A DNA stretch of 8,893 nt from Deltaproteobacteria bacterium (GCA_024639205.1 JAHEIV010000099.1:1-8893); one strand, 5' to 3'; counted from the first letter of the stretch, positions 1-7,517 are shown. The notes: generated from the letters alone by a model not told the origin. Made by a program: numbers and translations.

Positions 1-2910
1 TCCTACCTCGTGCTGGCTGCTGCCGTAGTTCCACCCGTACTCACCCGGGTTCGTTGCACCGACGATGAGCAGTACATCGGGAAAAGTATTCAGTAGCAGA
101 TTCGTTACTCCCCACGTCTCGTTTGCTAGTTTTTGTCTAAACTCAATGATGTTGAACCCTGTAATCTGCTGGGAGGCCTGTATCAGGAAAATATCCCCCG
201 TATTGTTACTGTTGTTTGGGCCGACACTCAAATAACCAAGCAAGTCACCGTTTAGATACACGGCGACCTCGTCAATCTGATCGATGTCGTGGCCACTCAA
301 AGACAGCTGCAAATCGGCTTCGGTGCTCTCGAAAGCCATCTCAAGCACTGTCTCGTTTTGATCACTACCGTAATTGTTGCCATAGGCACCGCTGTCGGCA
401 ATGCCGGGTATCAGTGGAATGTGCCCCCCCGCATTGTCAACGGTCACGTCGACTGAAGTGCTCGTTACATTGGAACCGTCATCGACATTTACGGTCAAGG
501 CGAAGATTTGCGGGTTGGATACATTGGGCGGGATGTAGGTCGCGTTGGGTGAATGCGGATCAACGATAGTGCCTTCCCCGGAATTCACGCTCCAGGTGTA
601 GATCAACGGCAGCGGCCCATCCACGTCCGTTGCCGTCACAGAAAGCTCGGCGGTGGCAGCGTCTGATATCGTCGAAGGCGCCGCATTCACCGACTGGATC
701 TGCGGCGGTTGATTCGACGGAGAGGAGTAGCTGCAGGTATAAACCGACACATCGTCGACGACCCAACCGAACGGTCCACTGTAGGTTTCATCCGTGCTGA
801 TGCGCCAGCGAAACCGCACGCTCTGACCGGCCAGTGGGCTTAAATCGAGACGGGTCGAAACGTAACCGTGGCTTTCCGCCCCGTATGCCGGCTGGGAGGG
901 GTTGGGGTTGTTTGAAGCCAGCAATGCATTGTACGCCTTACCATCATCGATCAATGCGCCCGCATCGTTCCAGGTGATACCGCCGTCGGTGCTGTACTCG
1001 ATCCAGCCGCCGTCGTAGTATGTATTGGTCCACCAGAAGTACTCGAACCCAAATGCATGCCGGAAATGCAGATAGGCGGTTTCGGTGGCCGGCAGCACCA
1101 CGTCTGCTACGAACTCTGCCACCGCGTCGGTGCCGGCAAAGCTGTCCCGGCCCCAAAGCATGGTGTCGCCCGACGATGCATAGCCGGTATCCTCAATCCA
1201 GGCCGGTGTTGTGTCACCGGCCAGATTTGTAAGAACCCATCCGGTCGTGCCGCTTTCAAAGTCGTCAAGAAAGAGGTTGGAAGCCGTAGCGCCGGTGGGG
1301 CAGATCTGCGCTTCGGGATGGAAATCGAAAGGATCGGTGTCCATTTCCACCGCTTCGGTCGCCTTGCGGACCTGTTCACAGTCGCCCTGGGTGATGTTGT
1401 CCACACCGACAAGATTCAAACAGCCGATGTTGAGCGCTTGGTAAAGATCGGCATAATCGGAGCCGGATACGAGCAGGCTGGACTGGGCTTCGTAATAGAT
1501 GTCGGCGACTTTAGCGATCCCCAAGCCTTGCACGCTGTAGCCATTAAATGTGCCGCCATCGGTCATGAGGTAGGCGGCCTTGTTGTTGACGCCGCTGTTG
1601 GTGTGCACGCCGCCGTTATCGTTAGGAGAAGTCAGGTACAGGGTACTCGACATCTTGTCGGGATCGCCGAATGCAGGCGGATCTGCCATGTCGCGGATGA
1701 TGCCGATGGATGCGGGCGTATCTTCGCCCAGCTTCCAACGGACGTCCGGATCGTCGTTGCCGCGCAAGTTCGTCAGGTCGACGAATTCGCCCCATATGTC
1801 CGACAATGATTCGTTGATTGCGCCGGACTGGTAGTAATACAAGAGATTCGATGTCTGCTCGGTGACGCCGTGGGTGAGCTCGTGGGCGACCACGTCGTCT
1901 ACTACCATCCCGTTGCAGTAAACCATCTGCTCGCCGTCCCAAAACGCATTGGGGCAGGTGTAGCCGTCGTTCCAGTGAACGGTTGAAACCATGGTCTGAC
2001 CCGCGTCGTCGATGCTGTCGCGCCCGTGTTCGTTGAAGTAAAAACCATAGGTATCGCCGGTATATAGGTGTGCGTTTCTTGCATCCTGGCTGCCGTTAAG
2101 GCAGTCGGGGTCCGATTCATCGCATACAAGTATACCGGGCAGACTGGATAAACCGCCGGCATCATAGGTCTCACGGTTCCGGCTCCTTTCGATGAGGTCA
2201 ATATGGAGCGTGATACCTCCGTGCCGGGCATCGACGAATACATCCGAGCGCACAGGGTTTTCTATTTTGTTCTTCTTGCTTTTGACCATCACCCGCCAGG
2301 TGAGCGTTGCGGGCCGATCGCTCGGAACGATCAGACGTGGATCGACTATCCACAGCTCCGGGCGTGTCGCCTGTAATTCTTGTGAGGCCAGACCGTACCA
2401 CTTTTCGACCAACTGGATGGCATTTTCTTTGGCCTCGCCCGGTGACAATACGGGACGGGTTGAAAGGGAAAGGTTCGGGCTGATCTCCCCCGTCATGGAG
2501 ACCAGGCGCCGGGACTCGTCCAGGTTAACGAGAAGTTCACCGGCGAGCACCGGTATGTTCTCGTGAGTCTGGCCATAGCGGTGAACGGAACCGCGTCGCA
2601 GTCTAATCCGGTCTTTCATGTGCCGAACTTCTTTGTCTGGTTGTTTCACTCCAAACAAGTGCGCGTATCGGTCGATCGCAGCCCGGCCCGCCACCCCAGG
2701 AGGGGTATTTATCGAGGCGCCGGGAAAAGGTATGGGATTTTGCGATTGCGCACGGATGAATCGCGCATTACTGGTGGTTCGATGCTGCGCAATCTCAGCG
2801 TTGTATACTTTAAGCTCGGCTCTCTCCTCGGCGGCGTGGGATGTCCTACTCGCCGCTACCCCGAGGATGACTATAAGAATGCTCAGGACCTGCAACGGGC
2901 GCATCAACAT
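1..2910 (-). CDS. Secreted M4 (thermolysin-family) zinc metalloprotease with C-terminal adhesive or substrate-binding domains; C-terminus cut by window edge
   Basis: Codons are open for 970 residues from ATG at 2910 down to base 1, so the C-terminus lies outside. GGGAGG at 2916-2921, five bases before the ATG, supports this start. Residues 1-26 form a signal peptide (MLMR, hydrophobic core, S-H-A cleavage site). Residues about 27-245 resemble the FTP/PepSY propeptide (RYGQTHENIPVLAGEL). The catalytic core runs from about 249 to 535: HELTH at 343-347 (zinc ligands H343 and H347, base E344), third ligand E367 and D371 in NESLSD, and transition-state H436 in GGVHTNSG, all matching thermolysin. 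A MAM-like jelly roll follows (about 546-727, LDDFES to VVDDVSV), then an Ig/PKD-like domain (about 732-830), then a beta-rich domain (about 837-950) whose second copy starts near 952. Known of the family: endopeptidase made as a zymogen. Inference: exported to degrade extracellular protein, the extra domains binding substrate or surface. A gap of 649 bases from nagZ suggests separate transcription. Confidence 0.95.
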   Translation of the reverse strand, partial: MLMRPLQVLSILIVILGVAASRTSHAAEERAELKVYNAEIAQHRTTSNARFIRAQSQNPIPFPGASINTPPGVAGRAAIDRYAHLFGVKQPDKEVRHMKDRIRLRRGSVHRYGQTHENIPVLAGELLVNLDESRRLVSMTGEISPNLSLSTRPVLSPGEAKENAIQLVEKWYGLASQELQATRPELWIVDPRLIVPSDRPATLTWRVMVKSKKNKIENPVRSDVFVDARHGGITLHIDLIERSRNRETYDAGGLSSLPGILVCDESDPDCLNGSQDARNAHLYTGDTYGFYFNEHGRDSIDDAGQTMVSTVHWNDGYTCPNAFWDGEQMVYCNGMVVDDVVAHELTHGVTEQTSNLLYYYQSGAINESLSDIWGEFVDLTNLRGNDDPDVRWKLGEDTPASIGIIRDMADPPAFGDPDKMSSTLYLTSPNDNGGVHTNSGVNNKAAYLMTDGGTFNGYSVQGLGIAKVADIYYEAQSSLLVSGSDYADLYQALNIGCLNLVGVDNITQGDCEQVRKATEAVEMDTDPFDFHPEAQICPTGATASNLFLDDFESGTTGWVLTNLAGDTTPAWIEDTGYASSGDTMLWGRDSFAGTDAVAEFVADVVLPATETAYLHFRHAFGFEYFWWTNTYYDGGWIEYSTDGGITWNDAGALIDDGKAYNALLASNNPNPSQPAYGAESHGYVSTRLDLSPLAGQSVRFRWRISTDETYSGPFGWVVDDVSVYTCSYSSPSNQPPQIQSVNAAPSTISDAATAELSVTATDVDGPLPLIYTWSVNSGEGTIVDPHSPNATYIPPNVSNPQIFALTVNVDDGSNVTSTSVDVTVDNAGGHIPLIPGIADSGAYGNNYGSDQNETVLEMAFESTEADLQLSLSGHDIDQIDEVAVYLNGDLLGYLSVGPNNSNNTGDIFLIQASQQITGFNIIEFRQKLANETWGVTNLLLNTFPDVLLIVGATNPGEYGWNYGSSQHEVG

Positions 2911-2915
2911 GTGAT

Positions 2916-2921
2916 CCTCCC
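2916..2921 (-). promoter_or_regulatory. Ribosome binding site of the M4 protease
   Basis: The minus-strand hexamer GGGAGG lies five bases before the ATG at 2910. This fixes the start ahead of the second in-frame ATG at codon 3, which would sit too far from it. Confidence 0.75.
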
Positions 2922-2989
2922 TTTTCATTGGAATCGCTTGTTACGTGCTGTAAAACTGCGAAAAGCGTGCGAACGGACAGATCTTTCGT

Positions 2990-3019
2990 CTTATGAAAAC
3001 TCAATGCCCAGGCAGTCAA
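2990..3019 (-). promoter_or_regulatory. Candidate sigma-70 promoter of the M4 protease
   Basis: On the minus strand, TTGACT (3019-3014) is a five-of-six -35 match. It is followed after 18 bases by CATAAG (2995-2990), a four-of-six -10 match. Transcription would begin near 2983 and leave a leader of about 70 bases before the ribosome site. The match is visible but imperfect, and chance matches of this quality do occur. Confidence 0.35.
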
Positions 3020-3559
3020 CCTGCAATCAGAGGCACTGGAAGTGCGCGCAGTCGTAAACTTTCCAATGATCCGGGTTAAAAGCAGCCGGAGTTATGTTCG
3101 GGATCTATGGTCGATAATGCCCGCTGTAGTCGGCGAAGAATTCTTCCAGCAAAGGGGATGGCGTTTCAGAGTGTAAATGCAGAGCACGTCCGCAGATGGA
3201 GAAATGATAGCCGGTGTTTCAACGTCGAGAACGATATCGCCTTTCCCCTAGTCTGTTTTAATAACATCTTCATTATGTTGTCAATAGGACAGCGTAGAAG
3301 TATTTTCGATTGTTTACACATCCGGGGGATACGTATGTTTGGCCTGAGGCGATTACTTCAAAACCGGCACGCCGCAGGCCCACAACCGATACCGCGGAGG
3401 TCAGATACCAACCCTTGTTACCTTTGCAGAAAACTGCGATCCTGTGTGCCTCCGCTGCGCTGGATCGCATATCGGAAGATATGACTCGCGGTGAGCGTCC
3501 GACGCATGAACCCATACTAGCCACGGGTCAAAAAAATTGCGCCAGATATTTTTCAACAT

Positions 3560-4591
3560 TCAGGAAAGTAGATAGCGGTGCTTAAGCTGAAGGATTCTCT
3601 CGACCGAGGCAACCGCACGGGTTTGGAGATCCGTCGAGGCGTTGATGCTGCTGGTGATGATTTCGTGAGCCCGGACGATGTCCGGTCCTGCATGGCAAAT
3701 CAGCGCTATGTCGATCTCGGCCTCCAGGACCTGTTGAATGACCGTCTCGATCGAAAAGTGTTTTCTGATAGCCCCCATGTCCAGATCATCTGTCATTACC
3801 ACACCATGGAAATTCATGGCACCTCTGAGCAAATCGCGCGCGATCGCCGGTGACAGGCTGGCCGGCCATTGGGAATCGATTGAAGGGTAGAAAATATGCG
3901 CCAGCATCACGGCCGACACATCCGTCCGGATAGCGGCCTGAAAAGGGATCAGATCGCTTGTCTGCATCGCCTCCATACTGACTTCCAGTTGCGGCATGTC
4001 GATGTGGGAATCGAGAGTCGTGCGACCGATTCCCGGAAAATGCTTGGCCACCGCCATGATCTGCCTGCGTTGCAGATGGCGGATGACGGCAGTTCCCATG
4101 GCGGACACTTGCTGCGGATCGGCTCCAAAGCTTCGGCCGTCCATGACACTGGCGATATCGGACGGTAGCAAATCCATGACCGGGGCCATGTTCATGTTGA
4201 TCCCCACGCCGCTGAGTTCTTTTGCCGTTACCCGGGCGAAATGTTTGACCTGATCTTTATTTTTCATATCCGAAGGCCCTGGAAACTGGGTGAACGGAGC
4301 CTTCAGGCGCGCCACTGCTCCGCCTTCCTGATCGACGGCGATAAACAGCGGAACAACCCCCGCTTCCCGGGCGAAGTGTTGGATCGACGCACACAATTGC
4401 TGCAGCTGATCGGGATCGACGATATTGCGGGAAAAGAGGATGACGCCCCCCACCTGCAGTTCTTCTATTATACCCTTGAGGGTGGTATCGAGTTCGGTGC
4501 CGTCGAAACCGACCATCAGTCGCTGTCCTGCCAGCCGGCGCTCGGACCAGCTAGAAACCGGTGCGATGATCTCTTTGTTGGTAGCTGACAT
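3560..4591 (-). CDS. nagZ: Beta-N-acetylhexosaminidase, glycoside hydrolase family 3 (NagZ type)
   Basis: A 343-residue protein with no signal peptide, close to the usual length of single-domain NagZ. Family role: in the cytoplasm it removes N-acetylglucosamine from GlcNAc-1,6-anhydroMurNAc peptides during peptidoglycan recycling, and in some bacteria it thereby influences beta-lactamase induction. Motifs seen: AVDQEGGAVARL (85-96, substrate pocket); KHFPGIGRTTLDSH (183-196), which fits the NagZ signature KHxPGxG-x4-D-[ST]-H and holds the D194/H196 acid-base dyad; and VMTDDLDMGA (265-274), with D268 the expected nucleophile. Position 188 is Ile where many homologues have His, a variation the signature tolerates. 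AGGAAAG at 4601-4595 is a good ribosome site for the ATG at 4591. The gene begins 18 bases after the PAS-GGDEF-EAL gene stops on the same strand, so the two are probably co-transcribed. Assignment is firm; the physiological link to c-di-GMP is inference. Confidence 0.95.
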   Translation of the reverse strand: MSATNKEIIAPVSSWSERRLAGQRLMVGFDGTELDTTLKGIIEELQVGGVILFSRNIVDPDQLQQLCASIQHFAREAGVVPLFIAVDQEGGAVARLKAPFTQFPGPSDMKNKDQVKHFARVTAKELSGVGINMNMAPVMDLLPSDIASVMDGRSFGADPQQVSAMGTAVIRHLQRRQIMAVAKHFPGIGRTTLDSHIDMPQLEVSMEAMQTSDLIPFQAAIRTDVSAVMLAHIFYPSIDSQWPASLSPAIARDLLRGAMNFHGVVMTDDLDMGAIRKHFSIETVIQQVLEAEIDIALICHAGPDIVRAHEIITSSINASTDLQTRAVASVERILQLKHRYLLS

Positions 4592-4609
4592 GTTCTTTCC
4601 TGCAGATTT

Positions 4610-6742
4610 TCACTTGATCGGATAGTGAAGTTTGGGCGAATTGACGGCGGGCTTAGACGCCGGGTCGCTGTTTGACGAAGCACCAACGGGCCGGGTGCTG
4701 TAATGAAGATTGGGATTCAAGCAGGCGAACCGGTCTATGTTTTTGATCAGTTCATCCATCTTTTCTTTTTGCAGCGGTCTGGAAAAAAGGAACCCCTGGG
4801 CGAGCTGGCATTTCATTCCTGTCAGCACGCTGTGCTGCTCGCGGGTCTCCACCCCTTCGGCCACCACGTTCATGTTCAGCTCGTGAGCCAGCGCAATGAT
4901 GGTCTCCACGATTTTTTTGTTCTCATCGGTTGCATGGCTCATCTTGGATATAAAACTGCGGTCTACTTTCAGCGTATCGATCGGCAGCTGCTGCAGGTAG
5001 CTCATGGAAGAGTAACCGGTCCCGAAATCGTCGATCACGATTTTGATGCCGGATTTTTTTAACTGCTCGATCAGGCGTATGGTCTCGTCCGTATTTTCCA
5101 TCAGCGCGGTTTCCGTTATTTCGAGCTTGAGCTGTTCAGGCGGCAGACCGCTTTCCGACAGTATCTGTTGAATTTCTTCGAGAAGATTCGGCCTGAGAAA
5201 CTGTTTGCACGAGATGTTTACGCTCACAAACAGCGGATGCCGGTTTTGAATCCTATTCTGCCAGCGCATCAGATCATAGCAGGCCTCCTTCAATACCCAG
5301 TGACCGATGGGGATAATCAATCCGGTTTCTTCCGCAATGGGAATGAAGGTGTCGGGCGGTATTAATCCCCGCGTGGGGTGATTCCATCGAATCAGGGCCT
5401 CGAATCCAATAACGGCCCCGGAATCCATCGACACGATCGGCTGATAGTGAAGCTCGAACTCGTCCCGGTCAATCGATTTTCGCAGGTCTGTCTCGAGCTG
5501 GTGAAGTTCGCGGATCTTCGCGTGCAGCGTCGGATCGAATACCTGAAATTGCGCGCGTCCCTTTTCCTTGGCGTGGTACATCGCCGCATCGGCATCGCGA
5601 ATGATTTCTTCCGGGCCTTCATAGCTGCCGGTGTCGAACACGATACCGAAACTGGCCGGGGCGTATATCTCATTGCCTTCAAGGGTAAAGGGGGGCTTCA
5701 GTTCGTTTTGCAGCCGCTGTGCCACTTTGAGTGCGAAATCGCTGTTTTCGATGTCCTCCAGCAGGATGACGAACTCATCCCCTCCGAATCGGGCCAGATT
5801 GTCGATGTCGCGCAGGGTCTTGCGAAGCCGTGCGGAAAATGCCAGCAGCAGTTGATCGCCGATGTTGTGACCGAGGCTTTCATTGATAACCTTGAATCGA
5901 TCGATGTCCAGGTATAGCACCGCATAGTGGTATCCCGATCGCCTGCGTGCGCGTTTCATTGTCATTGCCAGGTGTTCCATGAACAACGCCCGGTTGGGCA
6001 GTCCGGTGAGCGCGTCATGAAATGCCTGGTGGTATACCTGCTTTTCTGCTTTCTTGAGCCGTGTGACGTCTGCAAATGAGACCACCTTGCGTTCGGATCC
6101 GGTGACGGGAGCACAGGAGATCAGCACATCGCGTCGATTTCCGTCACCGGTGACAAAGGCTGCTTCATGGATTCGCAGTGCTTCGGAAATCTCTGTTTCG
6201 CTTTGTCGAGCTTCGGACATCTCAGCCGCAATTCGCAGTCGGCTGCTGTCATCCAGAAAATCGAACCATGATTTGCGGTTTTCGATTTCCTGCCGAGCGG
6301 TAGCCGAGAATTCCAAAAATGTGGAATTGGCCAGAGAGATGGTTTCGCTTGCATCTGTGATGACGGTGGCGGTGCCGGTGTTTTCAAAAATCGAACGGTA
6401 ATTGTTTTCAGACTGACGCAGCTCGGCCGTGCGCTCCCGGACTTTTGTTTCCAGGGTCGTATTTGCCTGGCGAAGCGCTTGCTGGGATCTGTTGATGTTG
6501 TTGAGCAGGTATTGGGTGAATACACTGATGATCAGTATCGCTCCCACCGGAATGGCCACAGAAAGACTGTCGACAGGAGAAACGATCGCCTCAAATGAGT
6601 AATAGAGGATCGAGGCGGCAGTCCCGATGATGATCAGACCGATTTTATCCAGAATGGTTGTAGGACGTTCGGGACCCGCTTTTTTGAACGCTTGCTGTAA
6701 TTTACCCATACGGTAAACCGACGGTTGATGGAGACGGGGCAT
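4610..6742 (-). CDS. Membrane-anchored PAS-GGDEF-EAL cyclic-di-GMP signalling protein
   Basis: A 710-residue protein. Two hydrophobic segments (about 34-51 and 62-80) are joined by a loop of about 10 residues, then a helical linker (about 84-112), a PAS domain (about 113-231), GGDEF (about 240-402) and EAL (about 420-670), and a polar Pro/Ser/Asn tail (672-710). The cyclase looks active: DALTGLPN at 243-250, metal-binding D279 in LDIDRF, GGDEF at 320-324, and an inhibitory I-site RDID at 311-314. The phosphodiesterase residues are also intact: EAL at 448-450, N509, E541 and E544 in EITET, DDFGTG at 571-576, K592, E629 and E632, Q649. Family roles: GGDEF makes c-di-GMP from two GTP; EAL hydrolyses it to pGpG. 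Net direction cannot be told from sequence. The short outer loop makes the cytoplasmic PAS the likely sensor; its ligand is unknown. The start at 6742 has only a weak ribosome site (GACCGG), so codon 12 is an alternative. First gene of a probable operon with nagZ. Confidence 0.95.
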   Translation of the reverse strand: MPRLHQPSVYRMGKLQQAFKKAGPERPTTILDKIGLIIIGTAASILYYSFEAIVSPVDSLSVAIPVGAILIISVFTQYLLNNINRSQQALRQANTTLETKVRERTAELRQSENNYRSIFENTGTATVITDASETISLANSTFLEFSATARQEIENRKSWFDFLDDSSRLRIAAEMSEARQSETEISEALRIHEAAFVTGDGNRRDVLISCAPVTGSERKVVSFADVTRLKKAEKQVYHQAFHDALTGLPNRALFMEHLAMTMKRARRRSGYHYAVLYLDIDRFKVINESLGHNIGDQLLLAFSARLRKTLRDIDNLARFGGDEFVILLEDIENSDFALKVAQRLQNELKPPFTLEGNEIYAPASFGIVFDTGSYEGPEEIIRDADAAMYHAKEKGRAQFQVFDPTLHAKIRELHQLETDLRKSIDRDEFELHYQPIVSMDSGAVIGFEALIRWNHPTRGLIPPDTFIPIAEETGLIIPIGHWVLKEACYDLMRWQNRIQNRHPLFVSVNISCKQFLRPNLLEEIQQILSESGLPPEQLKLEITETALMENTDETIRLIEQLKKSGIKIVIDDFGTGYSSMSYLQQLPIDTLKVDRSFISKMSHATDENKKIVETIIALAHELNMNVVAEGVETREQHSVLTGMKCQLAQGFLFSRPLQKEKMDELIKNIDRFACLNPNLHYSTRPVGASSNSDPASKPAVNSPKLHYPIK

Positions 6743-6789
6743 AACCGGTCAAAATTGTTCTTTATTTCAAGATAGACCTTCCGTCCAAA

Positions 6790-6806
6790 GTATTGCAAAG
6801 CAATAC
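6790..6806. promoter_or_regulatory. Perfect 7-3-7 inverted repeat in the leader of the GGDEF-EAL gene (candidate operator or RNA hairpin)
   Basis: GTATTGC at 6790-6796 and GCAATAC at 6800-6806 are exact inverted copies around AAA. The dyad lies between the predicted transcription start (near 6830) and the ATG at 6742. It could bind a dimeric regulator or fold as a small hairpin in the leader RNA. No T-run follows on either strand, so it is not an intrinsic terminator. Confidence 0.5.
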
Positions 6807-6836
6807 ACAAATAGAATATATATTAACAATTTCAGC

Positions 6837-6865
6837 ATATTATCATAGATGTCAATGAAAAGCAA
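6837..6865 (-). promoter_or_regulatory. Candidate extended -10 promoter of the GGDEF-EAL/nagZ unit
   Basis: On the minus strand, TAATAT (6842-6837) is preceded by TGA, giving an extended -10 (TGnTAnnnT). TTGCTT (6865-6860) sits 17 bases upstream as a weak -35. A full TTGACA (6855-6850) overlaps the spacer but has no -10 at the right distance downstream. The region between here and the ATG is AT-rich. Confidence 0.45.
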
Positions 6866-6895
6866 TCTCGGTTAGACAGAACATTTGTATTTTAA

Positions 6896-6922
6896 TTCTA
6901 CATGTGGTAGAAATATTTTTTT
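6896..6922 (+). terminator. AT-rich hairpin followed by a T-run (weak terminator or operator)
   Basis: TTCTAC (6896-6901) and GTAGAA (6907-6912) form a perfect six-pair stem with a five-base loop. A run of seven T follows at 6916-6922. The stem has only two G-C pairs, so it is weak as an intrinsic terminator. It sits just upstream of the small membrane-protein gene at 6948 and could instead be an operator or a leader hairpin there. Confidence 0.3.
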
Positions 6923-6947
6923 GGCGGTAAATTCACCAGGTACACCC

Positions 6948-7142
6948 ATGGAATTGGCCCGCGACAGCAGTATGATGCAAAAGATCAGCTTCTATCTGGT
7001 CAAGCTACCTTTTATCCTGGTGACCATCATCATTGGTTTTCTGTTGGAGTTTCTCATTGAATTACCGTTCATGGTGATGTGCAAGCTGGATCGATCCGCC
7101 AGCAACCAGACACCAGGCAGACCCTCACAAGCTGGACGGTAA
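6948..7142 (+). CDS. Small hydrophobic membrane protein, unknown function
   Basis: A 64-residue open frame starting at ATG 6948, with AGGT about seven bases upstream. An in-frame ATG at 6885 lacks a ribosome site and would overlap the hairpin and T-run, so the shorter form is preferred; codons 9 and 10 are also Met. Residues about 13-45 are almost entirely hydrophobic, with a Lys (K19) near the start and two Glu (E34 and E38, one helical turn apart) inside. This fits one long or two short membrane helices. The last 18 residues are polar with Arg, Gln and Pro. I do not recognise a family. It is divergent from the GGDEF-EAL gene and faces the tRNA-Arg gene, which is on the opposite strand. The hydrophobic pattern and separate ribosome site favour a real gene, but the short length keeps confidence moderate. 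Confidence 0.5.
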   Translation: MELARDSSMMQKISFYLVKLPFILVTIIIGFLLEFLIELPFMVMCKLDRSASNQTPGRPSQAGR

Positions 7143-7335
7143 TCACCCAGAACAGAATCGAAGCTTCCACACCCCGTTTCGTAGAATTGAGATCACGTGG
7201 ATAGAGAGACCCATCCGCATTCGTTTTGTAACCGAATTCGGCGTTATCTATCATTAGGTATACGTGTACCGTTTACACTGAGAAATATGATCGGACGGCA
7301 GGACGAATCCGGGGTTGGATTTATCGAGAATCGAA

Positions 7336-7412
<77 letters not shown>

Positions 7413-7449
7413 ACATGACAGGCCCGAAATCGTTTCCCAATGCGGGATA

Positions 7450-7461
7450 CGACCCGGGTCG
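7450..7461. repeat. 12-base perfect palindrome at the tRNA-Arg transcription start
   Basis: CGACCCGGGTCG reads the same on both strands. It begins two bases after the predicted tRNA-Arg -10 element, so it would cover the discriminator and the start site. It may bind a protein or may simply reflect a G+C-rich discriminator. Confidence 0.4.
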
Positions 7462-7463
7462 CA

Positions 7464-7492
7464 AAATTAGCACGACACGGCTGGGTTGTCCA
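7464..7492 (-). promoter_or_regulatory. Predicted tRNA-Arg promoter
   Basis: On the minus strand, TGGACA (7492-7487) is a five-of-six -35 match. It is followed after exactly 17 bases by TAATTT (7469-7464), preceded by TGC as an extended -10. The bases after the -10 (TGCGACCCGGG) are G+C-rich, as in discriminators of stringently controlled stable-RNA promoters. The start would lie about 45 bases before the mature tRNA. Confidence 0.5.
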
Positions 7493-7517
7493 CCAGAAAT
7501 CCCAAAGCGGTTTTTCA

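Larger units (their letters stand above)
2911..3559. other. 649-base intergenic region without a convincing gene
   Basis: This stretch lies between the 3' end of nagZ and the 5' end of the protease gene, both on the minus strand. Open frames exist on both strands, but they overlap one another, lack good ribosome sites and show no domain I recognise. The longest minus-strand one (3273-3524, 83 codons) begins with GTG and has no Shine-Dalgarno sequence. I see no clear intrinsic terminator after nagZ. The T-run that follows GGCGCAA on the minus strand (near 3540-3529) has no stable stem before it. Confidence 0.6.

Noticed and set aside
1057..1809. 250-residue plus-strand frame
   Set aside because: It is antisense to the M4 protease catalytic and MAM-like regions, whose motifs are unambiguous; it has no recognisable domain.
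2563..3057. 164-residue plus-strand frame spanning the start of the protease gene
   Set aside because: It is antisense to the signal peptide and propeptide, is Arg-rich in the manner of shadow frames, and shows no domain.
3107..3484. 125-residue plus-strand frame in the intergenic region
   Set aside because: No ribosome site, no hydrophobic or domain pattern, and it overlaps another frame on the opposite strand.
5378..5917. 179-residue plus-strand frame
   Set aside because: It is antisense to the GGDEF and EAL domains and has no domain of its own.
6885..6947. Upstream start of the small membrane protein
   Set aside because: The extra 21 codons cover the hairpin and T-run and have no ribosome site; ATG 6948 is better placed.
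7232..7241. 10-base palindrome CCGAATTCGG between the small gene and the tRNA gene
   Set aside because: Short, without flanking symmetry or a T-run; expected by chance in a window this size.
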